Assembly: GCF_001742185.1 (NCBI RefSeq)
Contig: NZ_CP015750.1
Span: 2,294,001-2,358,000 of the forward strand
DNA: 64,000 nt
From: Pectobacterium wasabiae CFBP 3304
GTDB lineage: Bacteria > Pseudomonadota > Gammaproteobacteria > Enterobacterales > Enterobacteriaceae
Direction of reading: 5' to 3'
Shown here: positions 26,986 to 37,342 of the stretch, one piece after another
Layout: every line of letters begins with the position of its first letter
Position numbering within the stretch: the stretch's first letter is position 1
Translations under genes and position numbers: made by a program
Notes under the pieces: generated by a model
Seen by the model: the letters and a program-made list of their open reading frames with translations, nothing else
What the model was told of the DNA's origin: nothing
Databases searched by the model: none

Positions 26986-28563
26986 TTAATGAATTCTCAG
27001 CATGTGATCCTGATTAACTTTGAAGAAACGAACAGCATCGCGCAGTTGTTCGCCCTGTTCTGTCATCGCGTGTGCGGCTGTAGCAGATTCTTCCACCAAC
27101 GCGGCGTTCTGCTGGGTGACGCGATCCATTTGTTCTACCGCGACGCTGATCTCTTTGATGCCGATATGCTGCTCGTTGGAAGCCTGAGAAATTTCCGCCA
27201 CGATGTCCGTCACTTTTTTCACCGACTGTACAATTTCCGACATCGCCTGGCTGGCTTTGTCTGCTCGCGCGGAGCCGTCGGTGATCTTCTCAACGGTGCC
27301 TTCGATCAGCGTTTTGATCTCTTTAGCGGCGTTAGCACTCTTCTGTGCCAGCGTCCGTACTTCGCCAGCGACAACGGCAAAGCCTTTCCCTTCGCTTCCT
27401 GCTCTGGCTGCTTCTACCGCGGCGTTCAGTGCCAGGATATTGGTCTGGAAGGCAATCCCTTCGATCACGGCGATAATATCGACGATCTTCTGTGAACTGT
27501 CGGAGATTTCGTGCATGCGTTTAAGCATGTCATCCACGATAAGCCCGCCTTGAGACGCCGTTTCCGAGGTTTGCTGCGCTAACTGGCTAGCTTCTTTAGC
27601 GTTATCCGCGTTCTGTCGCACTGTGTGCGTCAGTTGCTGCATGTTAGCCGATGCCTGAATCAGCGACGCCGCCTGCTCTTCGGTACGCTGTGACAAGTCA
27701 CTGTTACCTTGAGCAATCTCGCTTGACGCCAGCGAGATGGATTCGCTGCCGTTCATGATGGTATGCACGATGTTCATCAACTGTTGGTTCATGTGGTTGA
27801 TTGAAGCGAGCAGACTTGAGTTGTCGCCCTGGCGCAGTTGGATTTCTGCTGTCAGATTACCAGATGCGATCTCGGTCATGATTTCTTGTGCGTAGTGAGG
27901 ATCGCCGCCGAGTTGGCGAGAAATATTACGTGAGATGATGGTAGCGATAGCAATCGTTGCCAGCAGGGCCAACATCATTAGCCCCCACACATAGTATTGT
28001 GAGGTGCGGTATGTCGCTTCGGCGCTGTCTACGATGTCTTTTGTGGTCGCTACTTCCATGTCGACCAGTTTCGCCAGATCTTTCATCAACTGGCTGCGAT
28101 ACTTGCCGGAGCTTGCGCCGCTGATCTTGCTGGCTTCTGCCAGATCGCCCCGATTTACGATATCAATCAGTGTGGCATTAACTGAATTGAAAGCAGTGAA
28201 ATTTTCACCAATCACTTTGATCAGCGCTTTTTTATCCTCAGTGCTGGCAACCGCTTGATAGTTCTTAAATGCCGCAAGGAAAGCATCGGCGTTTTGCAAT
28301 AATTCCTTGCGGTGACCTTCACGCTCCTCAGGGGTTTTTGAGTCAATATACTGTACTTGCTGTAAACGTGTTTCAGACAGCACACCGCGCATTTCCAGGC
28401 TATATCGCACGCCAGGTAAGCTGCTGCTGCTTAATTCATCAATACGACTATTATTAACGCTAAGCTGTAGTAGTGAAACCACACCTAATAGCAACATCAT
28501 CGCTATCAGCACGGAAAAACCGAGTAACAGCTTGGAAAGTACTGTGAGTTGAGAAAGTTTCAT
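26986..28563 (-). CDS. Methyl-accepting chemotaxis protein, four-helix-bundle sensor
   Basis: Chemoreceptor of 525 residues. Membrane helices lie near 11-33 and 190-212 and enclose a periplasmic four-helix-bundle (4HB_MCP type) ligand domain. HAMP follows at about 214-267, then the signalling domain with tip [20 protein letters not shown]. The C-terminus ends in FFKVNQDHMLRIH without a CheR-binding pentapeptide. The ligand is unknown. It is transcribed alone from a good FliA-type promoter match about 40-60 bases upstream, so it belongs to the late flagellar/chemotaxis regulon. Confidence 0.92.
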   Translation of the reverse strand: MKLSQLTVLSKLLLGFSVLIAMMLLLGVVSLLQLSVNNSRIDELSSSSLPGVRYSLEMRGVLSETRLQQVQYIDSKTPEEREGHRKELLQNADAFLAAFKNYQAVASTEDKKALIKVIGENFTAFNSVNATLIDIVNRGDLAEASKISGASSGKYRSQLMKDLAKLVDMEVATTKDIVDSAEATYRTSQYYVWGLMMLALLATIAIATIISRNISRQLGGDPHYAQEIMTEIASGNLTAEIQLRQGDNSSLLASINHMNQQLMNIVHTIMNGSESISLASSEIAQGNSDLSQRTEEQAASLIQASANMQQLTHTVRQNADNAKEASQLAQQTSETASQGGLIVDDMLKRMHEISDSSQKIVDIIAVIEGIAFQTNILALNAAVEAARAGSEGKGFAVVAGEVRTLAQKSANAAKEIKTLIEGTVEKITDGSARADKASQAMSEIVQSVKKVTDIVAEISQASNEQHIGIKEISVAVEQMDRVTQQNAALVEESATAAHAMTEQGEQLRDAVRFFKVNQDHMLRIH

Positions 28564-28600
28564 CGCTATTCTTATTGATTATATAGAGAAGGTAGTAGTA

Positions 28601-28627
28601 ATAACGGCAAAGAAAATAAGATCTTTA
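28601..28627 (-). promoter_or_regulatory. FliA (sigma-28) promoter of the chemoreceptor gene
   Basis: Minus strand TAAAGATC-N11-GCCGTTAT, six of eight matches in each box to TAAAGTTT/GCCGATAA with the exact 11-base spacer, 38 bases before the ATG. Confidence 0.65.
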
Positions 28628-28940
28628 TAATACGGAATTCGATAAATTGGCTTTAATGAATGAATGGAGTTTAAAATCAAACAATATTATTTTATCGATA
28701 TTAAATTCCAGAAAATAATCATTTGGTGGTATTTTGTATTGAAGTGGTAATAATGAACATTATTTTAATAAATGCTTATATTATTGACGCTAAGGGGGCT
28801 ACTCACAAATAGGATAAATAAAATATGACTTTCATCAACAATCTCTAGTTATTTATATCTTTAAAAATAACAATTATCTGTAACAGAATTTATTAGTTAA
28901 ATGACAACTCATTTCTTTTCATTTCTTTATTCATCAAGTT
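28628..28940. other. AT-rich intergenic region
   Basis: Over 300 non-coding, strongly AT-rich bases between the chemoreceptor promoter and the rhaM terminator. No gene or repeat was recognised. Confidence 0.5.
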
Positions 28941-28973
28941 ACGGAGGTAATATATTTATTATATTATCTCCGT
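28941..28973 (-). terminator. Terminator hairpin of the rhaBADM operon
   Basis: ACGGAGgTAATATA pairs with TATATTAtCTCCGT (one G-T pair) around a five-base loop, 28 bases after the rhaM stop. Confidence 0.65.
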
Positions 28974-29000
28974 GGGATTATTCTTAGCTCAAAGAATTCC

Positions 29001-29315
29001 TCAGTCCAGATAGAATACAGGTTTCAGCGTAGCGCTGACCGGGCTGTTATCGAGGTTGGAGGGCATCACGTCGCCCATGTGTTTCCACCAGCGTTGGCAG
29101 ACTTCCGTTTGCGCAATCGCCTCCCAGCGCGCTTCAGATTCTACTTCTACATAACCGAAGAGCAGATTGCGTTGCTCGTCCAGAAAAATGCTGTAGTGGT
29201 GCGCCCCGTGGCTTTTCAGTACCTCGGCCAGTTCCGGCCAGATCGGGTTATGACGACGCTGATATTCGTCGTGGTAGTCAGGAAAAACCGACATCACAAA
29301 AGCTTTACGCAACAT
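29001..29315 (-). CDS. rhaM: L-rhamnose mutarotase
   Basis: Cytoplasmic enzyme of 104 residues that interconverts alpha- and beta-L-rhamnose so that the isomerase receives its preferred anomer. The sequence follows E. coli RhaM closely: RKAFVM at the start, [19 protein letters not shown] with the catalytic histidine, CQRWWK and [11 protein letters not shown]. The start is chosen at MLRKAF, since an upstream ATG would add nine unconserved residues. It is the last gene of the rhaBADM operon, 84 bases after rhaD. Confidence 0.95.
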   Translation of the reverse strand: MLRKAFVMSVFPDYHDEYQRRHNPIWPELAEVLKSHGAHHYSIFLDEQRNLLFGYVEVESEARWEAIAQTEVCQRWWKHMGDVMPSNLDNSPVSATLKPVFYLD

Positions 29316-29399
29316 GGCTGCGTCCTCCATCATCGTTGGCATAACAGAACGCCACGACGTTATGTCGCGGCGGTTTGAGGTTGAAGGCCGTTATATGAA

Positions 29400-30224
29400 C
29401 TACACGCGCAGCGCGGCTTCCAGTGGCGTGACGCCAAAACGTTTGCCCAGTGCGATCAGTTCTTCGGTAGAGATTGTCTGTTTCTTACCGCCCATCGATC
29501 TCACTTTCACCATGACTTCGGCGGACTTCTCGGCAGTATCGATCAGGCCAAAGGCGTCATCCAGCGTTGGACCAGTGCCGAAGATGCCGTGAAATGGCCA
29601 CAGTACCAGCGAATGGCGCTTCATTTGCTCGGAGGTGGCATCGCCAATGGCATCGGTGCCCGGCACCATCCACGGCACAATGCCTACGCCGTCGGGGAAG
29701 ACGACCAGACACTCCGTGCTACCTTCCCACAGTTCACGGGTGAACGTAGCGGTATCCAGCTCCAACACATAGCTCAGAGCAATCAGGTTGGTCGCGTGGC
29801 AGTGCATGATGACGCGGTCGTGCCCGTGGGTAACGCCCATACGCACGATGTGTGACTGAAAATGCGAGGCCAGTTCAGAGGTTGGCAAGCCGCCGTTGGT
29901 CAGCCCCCAGAAGATGCGATAGCCTTTGCCATCGCTATCGACCTGCAATACTACCAGTGAATCTGCCGGGTCCAGCTGAACGTTGCGGAAGAACTTGCCG
30001 GAGCCCGTAACGATAAACCAGCAGTCCGCCAGTTCTGGCATCGGCTGCGATAGTGCTTCATGACGCGGCTGCGGGTAGAAATCGCTTTCATAAGGCGTCA
30101 CATCCTCAGCCGTCAGGCGCAGGCTGACGTTACCGCCGTTACGTTCGTCCCAGCCTTTGAGCCACATGTCGCTGGTGGCTTTAATCATTCCCTGTACAAA
30201 CCAGGAAGAGAGAATTGCTTGCAT
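29400..30224 (-). CDS. rhaD: Rhamnulose-1-phosphate aldolase
   Basis: Zinc-dependent class II aldolase that splits L-rhamnulose 1-phosphate into dihydroxyacetone phosphate and L-lactaldehyde. It has 274 residues, the same length as the E. coli enzyme. [11 protein letters not shown] is at the start and WDERNGGN follows. The zinc ligands are in [10 protein letters not shown] and the later WPFHG. The start is set by alignment at MQAILSSWF; earlier in-frame codons belong to the spacer. It is four bases after rhaA in the operon. Confidence 0.96.
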   Translation of the reverse strand: MQAILSSWFVQGMIKATSDMWLKGWDERNGGNVSLRLTAEDVTPYESDFYPQPRHEALSQPMPELADCWFIVTGSGKFFRNVQLDPADSLVVLQVDSDGKGYRIFWGLTNGGLPTSELASHFQSHIVRMGVTHGHDRVIMHCHATNLIALSYVLELDTATFTRELWEGSTECLVVFPDGVGIVPWMVPGTDAIGDATSEQMKRHSLVLWPFHGIFGTGPTLDDAFGLIDTAEKSAEVMVKVRSMGGKKQTISTEELIALGKRFGVTPLEAALRV

Positions 30225-30228
30225 AGTC

Positions 30229-31491
30229 TTACCCTTGACGTTGAGTGAGGATGGTTTCTTCATACTGACGTACCTGTTGCAGCCAGTCGCTGCCCGGTAT
30301 GACGTCATGGCGCTGGCAGTAGTGTTCCCATACGGCCTGCCATGGCAGCGATTTTTGCTCTTCCAGCAGGGCCAGACGCGCGGTGTAATCGCCGTTTTGT
30401 TCCAGTGTGCGCAGCGTTTCCGTGGGTTCCAGCAGCGCGCGCAGCAGGGCTTTCTTCATATTGCGCGTGCCGATGACCCAGGCCGCGATGCGGTTGATTG
30501 AGGCATCAAAGAAATCGAGCCCGATATGGACGCGGTTAAGTAATTTATGGCGCACGATCTCGTGAGCAATCGCCTGCGTTTCGTCATCCAGCAGTACCAC
30601 ATGATCGCTGTCCCAGCGTACCGGGCGGCTGACGTGTAGCAGCAGGCGTGGGACGTACAGAATCGCGCTGGAAATTTTGTCGGAAATCACTTCGGTCGGG
30701 TGGAAGTGTCCAGCATCCAGACAGAGCGCGGTGCCGCGGCTGGCCGCGTAGCCGAGGCAGAATTCGCTGGAGCCGACGGTGAAACTTTCCGCGCCGATCC
30801 CGAACAGCTTACTTTCCACCGCGTCGATATGGTGTGACGGATCGAGCGGTTCGGCGATGACTTCATCCAGCGCGCTGAGCAGTCGCTGACGGAACGCCAG
30901 ACGATCGATGGTCAAATCTTTCATGCCGTCCGGCACCCAGATGTTCATGACTGACGGCGTACCGAGTTCGCGACCAAAGTAGGCGGAAATCCGGCGGCTC
31001 GCCTGGCAGTGTTCAATCCAGAAACGGCGCACTTTTTCGTCCGGGTGCGACAGCGTAAAGCCGTCTGCACTCAGCGGATGAGAGAAGCAGGTTGGGTTAA
31101 AGTCTAGCCCAAGCTGGTGACGTTTGGCCCACGCGACCCAGGAACTGAAATGTTCAGGGGCAATCTCGTTGCGGGCGACAGGCTGTGCGGATTCCAGATA
31201 GATGGCGTGCAGATTCAGCCGCTTGGGGCCGGGGATCAGTGCAAATGCCTGTTCCAGATCGGCACGCAGTTCATCCGGCGTACTTGCCTTACCGGGGTAG
31301 TTGCCAGTGGCCTGAATACCGCCGGTTAACGGCCCACCAGTATTCTCGAATCCGGCAACATCGTCACCCTGCCAACAATGCATTGATACCGGAATCTGGT
31401 CGAGCTGTTCCAACGCGGCCTCTACGTCAATATTCAGGCTGGCATAACGCGCTTTTGCCAACTGCCATGCGGTTTCAATTGGTGTGCTCAT
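30229..31491 (-). CDS. rhaA: L-rhamnose isomerase
   Basis: Converts L-rhamnose to L-rhamnulose, the first committed step. It has 420 residues, about the family length, with metal and substrate motifs such as [25 protein letters not shown] and [13 protein letters not shown]. It overlaps the end of rhaB by four bases (ATGA), so the two are translationally coupled. Confidence 0.97.
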   Translation of the reverse strand: MSTPIETAWQLAKARYASLNIDVEAALEQLDQIPVSMHCWQGDDVAGFENTGGPLTGGIQATGNYPGKASTPDELRADLEQAFALIPGPKRLNLHAIYLESAQPVARNEIAPEHFSSWVAWAKRHQLGLDFNPTCFSHPLSADGFTLSHPDEKVRRFWIEHCQASRRISAYFGRELGTPSVMNIWVPDGMKDLTIDRLAFRQRLLSALDEVIAEPLDPSHHIDAVESKLFGIGAESFTVGSSEFCLGYAASRGTALCLDAGHFHPTEVISDKISSAILYVPRLLLHVSRPVRWDSDHVVLLDDETQAIAHEIVRHKLLNRVHIGLDFFDASINRIAAWVIGTRNMKKALLRALLEPTETLRTLEQNGDYTARLALLEEQKSLPWQAVWEHYCQRHDVIPGSDWLQQVRQYEETILTQRQG

Positions 31492-32978
31492 TGCGTAGTC
31501 TCCTTTTTGCCCTGTGGGGCGGTTTCTGGCTGGCTGAGCGCCTGAAAGCGACGCCAGTGCCCGGCAAAATCACTCTCCGCACGCGGGGTATAGCGATGCA
31601 GAGGGAAGTTATGAGTCAGCATGTGACGGAATGCGGTCAGGTCGGTGACGGCACCTAGCGCCATCAGTTGGCAGCCGATATTGCCAAGCGTAGAAGCTTC
31701 GACCGGTCCGGCGAGAACCGGGATCTGGCATACATCCGCGCACAGTTGGTTCAGAAACGCGTTCTGGCTGCCGCCGCCGACAATATGCAACTGGCGGATC
31801 GGTGCGTGACGCAACTCACCCAATTCCAGTACGACCTGCCGGTAGAGCAAGGCGAGGCTGTCGAAAATGCAGCGTGTCAGTTCGGCATCGCTCTGGGGAA
31901 TGGGTTGGCCGTGCTCACGGCAATAGTCACGGATCGCCTGATGCATGGACGGCGGATTGATAAAGCGATCGTCATTAGGATTAATCAGGCTAACGAAAGC
32001 GGGCAGGGCGGCGGCGGACTGAATCAGCGCCGCTAAATCCTTGATGCCACGCTCCTGACAGACGCGCTGTAGCAGCCACAGACCCATGATGTTTTTCAGC
32101 ACCCGATAAGTGCCGTCTACGCCGCCTTCATTGGTGATATTGGCTGCCAGCGCACGCGGACAGTTAAACGGGGTGTCGCTCTCGATGCCCATCAGCGACC
32201 AGGTGCCGGAGCTGAGGTAGGCGCTATCACGGTTCTGTAACGGCGCACCGACTACCGCACTAGCGGTATCGTGCGTTGCGACGGCGGTGACGGGGATCTG
32301 GCGTCCACTCGGTGCGATCCAGTTTCCGACCGTGTGCCCCGGCTGCACCGGATTGCTCAACCAGCGGCGTGGTACGCCCAGATAGTCCAGCAGTTCTCCG
32401 TCCCAGGTTTTCTGCTCCAGATTAAGCAGTTGGGTTGTGCTGGCGTTGGTGTATTCGCAAACCCGTTGACCCGTGAGACGATAGTGAAAATAGTCGGGGA
32501 TCATCAGCAAATGTTCTACTTGCTCCAGATCGTCGGAAGGCATGTCGCACAGCGCTTTGAGCTGGTACAGCGTATTAAATGGCAGAAACTGAATGCCAGT
32601 ACGCTGATAAATGGCCTCACGGCTCAGTTCAGCGGTGACGGCAGCCATCACGCCGTCGGTGCGGTGGTCGCGATAAGAATAGGGTAGGCCGACGCGCTGC
32701 CCATTTTTATCGAGTAGTACATAGTCCACGCCCCAACTGTCGATCCCAATGCTATCGGGGGCGAGACCCATCGCATCAATTTGGTGTAATCCGGTAAGGA
32801 TGTCGCATTCCAGCGCAGTCAGATCCCACTGGTGATGACCGTCCTGAAAAACCAGCGTGTTGTTGAAACGGTGAATTTCTTTCAGCGTCAGATGCTGCGT
32901 TGCGGTATGGAACGTCGCTAGCATCACCCGACCGCTGGATGCGCCCAAATCCACCGCCACGATATTCTTCACCGCCAT
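31488..32978 (-). CDS. rhaB: Rhamnulokinase
   Basis: FGGY-family sugar kinase of 496 residues that phosphorylates L-rhamnulose at O1. [12 protein letters not shown] forms the first phosphate loop. [12 protein letters not shown] and the C-terminal [15 protein letters not shown] are family hallmarks. The ATG at 32978 is preceded by AAGGAG at good spacing and preferred to the GTG nine bases upstream. It is the first gene of rhaBADM, divergent from rhaSR; a CRP-like site lies in the shared region. Confidence 0.96.
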   Translation of the reverse strand: MAVKNIVAVDLGASSGRVMLATFHTATQHLTLKEIHRFNNTLVFQDGHHQWDLTALECDILTGLHQIDAMGLAPDSIGIDSWGVDYVLLDKNGQRVGLPYSYRDHRTDGVMAAVTAELSREAIYQRTGIQFLPFNTLYQLKALCDMPSDDLEQVEHLLMIPDYFHYRLTGQRVCEYTNASTTQLLNLEQKTWDGELLDYLGVPRRWLSNPVQPGHTVGNWIAPSGRQIPVTAVATHDTASAVVGAPLQNRDSAYLSSGTWSLMGIESDTPFNCPRALAANITNEGGVDGTYRVLKNIMGLWLLQRVCQERGIKDLAALIQSAAALPAFVSLINPNDDRFINPPSMHQAIRDYCREHGQPIPQSDAELTRCIFDSLALLYRQVVLELGELRHAPIRQLHIVGGGSQNAFLNQLCADVCQIPVLAGPVEASTLGNIGCQLMALGAVTDLTAFRHMLTHNFPLHRYTPRAESDFAGHWRRFQALSQPETAPQGKKETTQ

Positions 32979-33313
32979 AGCCGCCACTCCTTATCGTTGA
33001 ATGTGTTGCAGTGTAAGGAGCGGTAACAGAAGCCACCTTCCGGTGAGTGCCACCTGTAACAGGCGATTGGCAAAATGACAAAGCTGACCGTGAAAGGGCT
33101 CACAATCTGGGAAAATATTCAGAAAATAACCATGAAAAAGTAAGGGAAAAAGCCGTGTGATCCTTGCCACACTTCACTCAATTAGGCGGGGCGATCTTAA
33201 AAAAAGTGCAGCCAGACGGCGCATGGGTGACGGTATTTGAAGGCTGGTTTTGTGGCTTATGACTACTCTTTTTCAAAGGTCGTGTTTTGCCAAAGGCTGA
33301 ATGGAGAACTGAA
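32979..33313. promoter_or_regulatory. rhaB-rhaS divergent control region
   Basis: The 335-base region between divergent rhaBADM and rhaSR. It should hold RhaS and RhaR sites by analogy with E. coli; I could not assign these by eye. A CRP-like site is listed separately. Confidence 0.6.
33156..33171. promoter_or_regulatory. CRP-binding site
   Basis: TGTGA-TCCTTG-CCACA, one mismatch from TGTGA-N6-TCACA, roughly central between rhaB and rhaS. It fits the known cAMP-CRP dependence of rha promoters. Confidence 0.65.
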
Positions 33314-34153
33314 ATGACGTTACTTCGTGGTGATGATTTTTTTACTTCGCGTGCCGTGACGGTCGCGGTAGAGCCGCGTACCCCACAGACGGCCTTTCCT
33401 GAGCACTATCATGATTTCTGGGAAATTGTGCTGGTGGAACAGGGCGCTGGCGTCCATGTGTTTAACGATCAGCCCTACGCACTGTGTAGCGGGACGGTGT
33501 TCTTTGTTCGCGATAACGATCGACATCTGTTCGAAGATGTCGAAGGTCTGTGCCTGACCAACATGCTGTACCGTTCGCCGCGTGGGTTTCGCTTCCTGTC
33601 TGATATCGCCGCATTTTTGCCGTATGGTCCGAACGGCGAGTGGCAAGGGCAGTGGCAGGTGAATGCGGCAGGAATGCAACAGTTGAAGCAGTCGCTAAAC
33701 AGTCTGGCGGAGCTGGCGCAGAGCGATGCGCCGGAAGCGATTGCCGCTAGCGAGAGCCTGTTTCTGCAAATTCTGGTGCAGTTGCGTCAGCACTGTTTCC
33801 AAACGCAGGGTAACGGTTCCGAGCGTCAGGGTGTGCAGGCGCTGTTGGGCTGGCTGCAAAACAACTACAGTGAAGAGGTTAACTGGGGCGGTCTGGCCGA
33901 TCAATTCTCGCTGCCGCTGCGTACACTGCACCGTCAGCTAAAACAACATACGGGTATGACACCACAACGCTATCTGAATCGGTTAAGATTACTGGAGGCG
34001 CGTCGGCGGTTGCAGCAAAGTGATGACTCGATCACCACCATTGCGCACGCCTGTGGATTTAGCGACAGCAATCACTTCTCGACGCAATTCCGCAAGGCAT
34101 TCTCGCAGGCGCCTAAGTCACTACGCCATCAGGCGTTTTCTCGTGAAGAGTAG
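33314..34153 (+). CDS. rhaS: AraC-type activator of rhaBAD and rhaT
   Basis: Rhamnose-responsive activator of 279 residues. The N-terminal cupin sensor has FPEHYHDFWEIVLVEQG and FVRDNDRHLFE. The C-terminal double helix-turn-helix begins near residue 175 with EVNWGGLADQFSLPLRTLHR and ends with CGFSDSNHFSTQFRKAF. The start is placed at MTLLRGDDFF, where GGAG lies seven bases upstream; an upstream in-frame ATG adds nine unconserved residues. It activates the divergent rhaBADM and, by analogy, rhaT. rhaR follows 24 bases later. Confidence 0.95.
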   Translation: MTLLRGDDFFTSRAVTVAVEPRTPQTAFPEHYHDFWEIVLVEQGAGVHVFNDQPYALCSGTVFFVRDNDRHLFEDVEGLCLTNMLYRSPRGFRFLSDIAAFLPYGPNGEWQGQWQVNAAGMQQLKQSLNSLAELAQSDAPEAIAASESLFLQILVQLRQHCFQTQGNGSERQGVQALLGWLQNNYSEEVNWGGLADQFSLPLRTLHRQLKQHTGMTPQRYLNRLRLLEARRRLQQSDDSITTIAHACGFSDSNHFSTQFRKAFSQAPKSLRHQAFSREE

Positions 34154-34177
34154 GCAATAGCAACTGCGGGTGAGGGA

Positions 34178-35032
34178 ATGGCGACAGCAATACGGGGTTT
34201 GAAATTACAGACTGAAGACTATTTCCTCACTGACAAGAATGCCGTGATGGTTGCCGAGCGGCACCCACAGCCGGTGTTCCCGTTGCATCATCATGATTTT
34301 GACGAACTGGTCATTGTCTGGCGTGGCAATGGTCTGCACCTCTGGAACGATGTGCCTTACCGCATCACCCGCGGCGATATGTTCTATGTTTCCGCGCACG
34401 ATCGCCACAGCTATGAATCCGTCCACGAGCTTGAGCTGGACAACATTCTCTATATCCGCAATCGTCTGACGTTATCCGCCGACTGGCAAACTTTACTGCC
34501 GGGCGGAGAGCTTCCACAAAGCCAGCGCCACTGGTGTTTAGGCTCGGAAGGCATGGATACCATCCGCGAAAAGGTGGATGCGCTGACGCAGGAGTGTATG
34601 AAATCGGATGCGCTGTCGCTGCAACTGAGTGAGGCGCTACTGTTGCAGATCGCGCTGTTGGCGGCGCGTTATCGCCATTCGCCGGATAGTCCACAGTTGG
34701 CGGACGCGCACCAGTTGGATATGTTGATGAATGCGCTACGCGCCAGCATTGCTGCCCCGTTTCGCTTTGAAGCCTTTTGCGAACAGCACCACTTCAGCGC
34801 TCGCACGTTACGCTCGCGCTTTAAAGAGCAAACCGGCATGAGCGTGCCGCATTACTTGCGCCAACTGAGGCTATGTAAGGCGATGGAGCTGTTGCGCTAC
34901 GATCTGCAAACCATTGGCGATGTTGCCGCGCTGTGTGGCTTTGAAGACAGCAATTACTTTTCCGTGGTGTTCCATCAGGCGTTCGGCGTCTCGCCCAGCG
35001 CCTACCGCCAGCGCTTCCTGAATGTGGAGTGA
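34178..35032 (+). CDS. rhaR: AraC-type activator of rhaSR
   Basis: Rhamnose-sensing activator of its own operon. It has 284 residues with a cupin domain (HHHDFDELVIVWRG) followed by the AraC DNA-binding domain (FSARTLRSRFKEQTGMSVPH, then CGFEDSNYFSVVFHQAFG). In E. coli rhaT lies next to rhaR. Here an unrelated block of about 8.4 kb intervenes, starting with yoeB-yefM on the other strand 41 bases after the rhaR stop. Confidence 0.95.
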   Translation: MATAIRGLKLQTEDYFLTDKNAVMVAERHPQPVFPLHHHDFDELVIVWRGNGLHLWNDVPYRITRGDMFYVSAHDRHSYESVHELELDNILYIRNRLTLSADWQTLLPGGELPQSQRHWCLGSEGMDTIREKVDALTQECMKSDALSLQLSEALLLQIALLAARYRHSPDSPQLADAHQLDMLMNALRASIAAPFRFEAFCEQHHFSARTLRSRFKEQTGMSVPHYLRQLRLCKAMELLRYDLQTIGDVAALCGFEDSNYFSVVFHQAFGVSPSAYRQRFLNVE

Positions 35033-35073
35033 TTGCGCTTTTTTAGTATTGATAGTGATGAGTTAATGGAGGG

Positions 35074-35328
35074 TTAATAGTGGTAGCGGCAAGCAGCGAT
35101 CATCATGGCGTCATCGGTGATGGCATAGACCAGACGATGTTCTTCGGTGATACGGCGTGACCAGAAACCAGCAAGATTATGTTTAAGCGGCTCTGGTTTT
35201 CCTTTTCCCTCAAAAGGCGTTCTGCGCGTTTCTTTTATTAATTCATTGATTTTTTTGACTATCCGCTTATCGATATCCTGCCAGTACAGGTGGTCTTCCC
35301 ATGCTTCTTCTGACCAGATTAGCTTCAC
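35074..35328 (-). CDS. yoeB: mRNA interferase toxin YoeB
   Basis: Ribosome-dependent endoribonuclease of the RelE superfamily, 84 residues, near-identical to E. coli YoeB. The conserved [23 protein letters not shown] and terminal CRYHY carry the catalytic Glu, Arg and His. It overlaps the end of yefM by four bases, the usual coupling for this toxin-antitoxin pair. No sign of inactivation. Confidence 0.96.
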   Translation of the reverse strand: MKLIWSEEAWEDHLYWQDIDKRIVKKINELIKETRRTPFEGKGKPEPLKHNLAGFWSRRITEEHRLVYAITDDAMMIAACRYHY

Positions 35329-35576
35329 TCAATGATATCTCTTTCTTCGCCATTACCAGCCTTAAGGCCCTCGATTGCATTCATCAGTCTTTTAGCATTC
35401 GCTGGCGAGCGCAGTAAATACGCGGTTTCTTCTAGAGAGTTATACTCTTCCAGAGACATCAGCACACAGGCTTCACCATTCTGTCGGGTGATAAGAATGG
35501 GAGCACGGTCTTCGACCGTTTTCATCATGGTTGCTGATAGATTTTGTCGGGCTTCGCTGTAGCTAATTGTACGCAT
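35325..35576 (-). CDS. yefM: Antitoxin YefM
   Basis: Phd/YefM-fold antitoxin of 83 residues. The N-terminal DNA-binding and dimer domain ([14 protein letters not shown]) and the disordered acidic C-terminus that wraps YoeB are both present. It represses its own operon together with YoeB through the TGTACA-type boxes upstream. A GGAGG precedes the start. Confidence 0.96.
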   Translation of the reverse strand: MRTISYSEARQNLSATMMKTVEDRAPILITRQNGEACVLMSLEEYNSLEETAYLLRSPANAKRLMNAIEGLKAGNGEERDIIE

Positions 35577-35590
35577 GTGTACCTCCTATA

Positions 35591-35610
35591 TGTACTTATC
35601 ATTGTACAAT
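35591..35610 (-). promoter_or_regulatory. yefM-yoeB operator
   Basis: Minus strand TTGTACAATGATAAGTACA, a TGTAC/GTACA inverted pair of the type bound by YefM-YoeB, about 15 to 35 bases before the yefM start. Confidence 0.65.
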
Positions 35611-35650
35611 GCTGTTGCGTTTTTAACCATTCAATCTTTCGTCAACCTCG

Positions 35651-37342
35651 CTATTCCGCCACCGTTGAGAGCAATAAACGCGTGTAAGGATGCTGCGGCT
35701 GGTTGAAGATTTGCTCCACTGGCCCAGTTTCTACAATATCCCCGTCTTTCATCACCGCGATACGGTGGCTCATGTGCTGCACGACGCCCAAATCGTGGGA
35801 GATGAACAGCATTGTCAGCCCTAACTGGCGCTGCAACGCGACCAGTAAATCCAGCACTTGTGCCTGTGTGGTGACATCCAACGCCGATACTGGCTCATCG
35901 CAGATCAGAATTTCTGGCTCCGAAGCCAGCGCCTGTGCGATGGAAACGCGCTGACGTTGCCCGCCAGATAACGCTGTCGGGCGTCGGGTTAGCAGGTCGG
36001 GTGTTAGCCCGACATATTTCAGCAGTGTCAGAATGCGGCGCTGTTTCTCATCCTCGCTCAGATCGCGACGCAAGCGCAGCGGCTGGCGCAAAATCTGGGC
36101 GACGGTAAATTGCGGATCGAAGGAGCTGAGTGGATCCTGCGTGATCGTCTGAATACGGGCGCGCAGCGGTCGGCGCTCGCGTTCAGTCAGTGTGCTCCAG
36201 GCGCTGTCTGCTAATCGGACGTCGCCGCTATCTGGCTTTTGTAGCGCCAGAATGACTTTCCCCAACGTGGTTTTACCTGAACCGGATTCCCCGACGATGC
36301 CCAGTGTTTCACCGCGTTTGATCTGGAGAGAAACCTGATTCACCGCCTGCATCCGGCTACCGTCTGGACGCTTGAATGACACGGCAATCCGATCTGCTGT
36401 CAGCGCTATCGTGTCGGTATTGATGTGATCCGTTGTCAGCGATGGCGCAATACTGCCCTGTAATGGATCGGCACCGGCCAGCCATTTGCCACGGGTGGAG
36501 GCCGTTGGGATCGCCGCCAGCAGTTTGCGGGTATAGGGATGTGTCGGCGCTGACAGGATCTGCCGTGCCTCACCACTTTCTACCAGCGCTCCTTGCTGCA
36601 TGACGATGACGCGATCCGCCACGTCAGCGACGACGGCAAGATCGTGGGTGATCAGCAAAACACCATGACCTGCCTGCGCCAATGCGGTGAAGACTTTTAG
36701 CACCTGCTTCTGCACCGTAGCATCCAGCGCGGTGGTCGGTTCATCGGCAATCAGCAACTGTGGACCCGCTGCCAACGCGGAAGCGATCAACGCACGTTGA
36801 CGCAGACCGCCGGAAAGCTCATGTGGGTACTGTGCAGCCCGATTCTCTGGGTCGGGGATGCCCGCCTGCGCCAGGAGGTCGGCGACGCGTTGGGCAACCT
36901 GCTGGCGAGGCAATAAGCGGTGAGTCAGAATCGGCTCGGCGACTTCTTGCCCGATCTTGCGCAGCGGGTCGAGAGACACCAGTGCATCCTGCAAAATAAA
37001 ACCAATTTCGCGGCCGCGAATCGCCCGCCAATCGCGATCGGTCAGATAGCGTAAATCGCACCGGCTGCCGTCATGGCGCTTGAGTTCAATCGTCTTTGCC
37101 TGAACATCGACACCTTCACCGGATAACCCCACCAGCGTGCGCGCGGTGACGGATTTCCCTGAACCCGATTCGCCAACCAACGCCAGAATTTCTCCCGCAT
37201 TGACCTGAAAAGAGAGGTTTTTAACCGAACGAATCGGACCGAAGGGGCTGGGAAACGTAACGCTCAAACTGTCTACGCGCAGCAGTGGTGTTTTCGCGGG
37301 TGTATCTGAAGAGAGGTGAGAAGGTGTTGTGTTCAGGCTCAT
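35651..37342 (-). CDS. Peptide-type ABC importer, fused double ATPase
   Basis: Energising subunit of 563 residues with two nucleotide-binding domains in one chain (OppD-like then OppF-like, as in GsiA and YejF). Each has Walker A (GESGSGKSVT and GESGSGKTTL), a signature (LSGGLRQR and LSGGQRQR) and Walker B (LLIADEP and ILICDEP). The start follows AAAGGAG and overlaps the permease stop by four bases. It is the last gene of a four-gene operon on the minus strand. The substrate is not evident: di/oligopeptide, opine or metal complex are all possible for this family. Confidence 0.88.
   Translation of the reverse strand: MSLNTTPSHLSSDTPAKTPLLRVDSLSVTFPSPFGPIRSVKNLSFQVNAGEILALVGESGSGKSVTARTLVGLSGEGVDVQAKTIELKRHDGSRCDLRYLTDRDWRAIRGREIGFILQDALVSLDPLRKIGQEVAEPILTHRLLPRQQVAQRVADLLAQAGIPDPENRAAQYPHELSGGLRQRALIASALAAGPQLLIADEPTTALDATVQKQVLKVFTALAQAGHGVLLITHDLAVVADVADRVIVMQQGALVESGEARQILSAPTHPYTRKLLAAIPTASTRGKWLAGADPLQGSIAPSLTTDHINTDTIALTADRIAVSFKRPDGSRMQAVNQVSLQIKRGETLGIVGESGSGKTTLGKVILALQKPDSGDVRLADSAWSTLTERERRPLRARIQTITQDPLSSFDPQFTVAQILRQPLRLRRDLSEDEKQRRILTLLKYVGLTPDLLTRRPTALSGGQRQRVSIAQALASEPEILICDEPVSALDVTTQAQVLDLLVALQRQLGLTMLFISHDLGVVQHMSHRIAVMKDGDIVETGPVEQIFNQPQHPYTRLLLSTVAE

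Noticed and set aside
32979..33313. RhaS/RhaR binding sites
   Set aside because: Expected from family knowledge, but no convincing inverted 17-bp half-sites could be read by eye.
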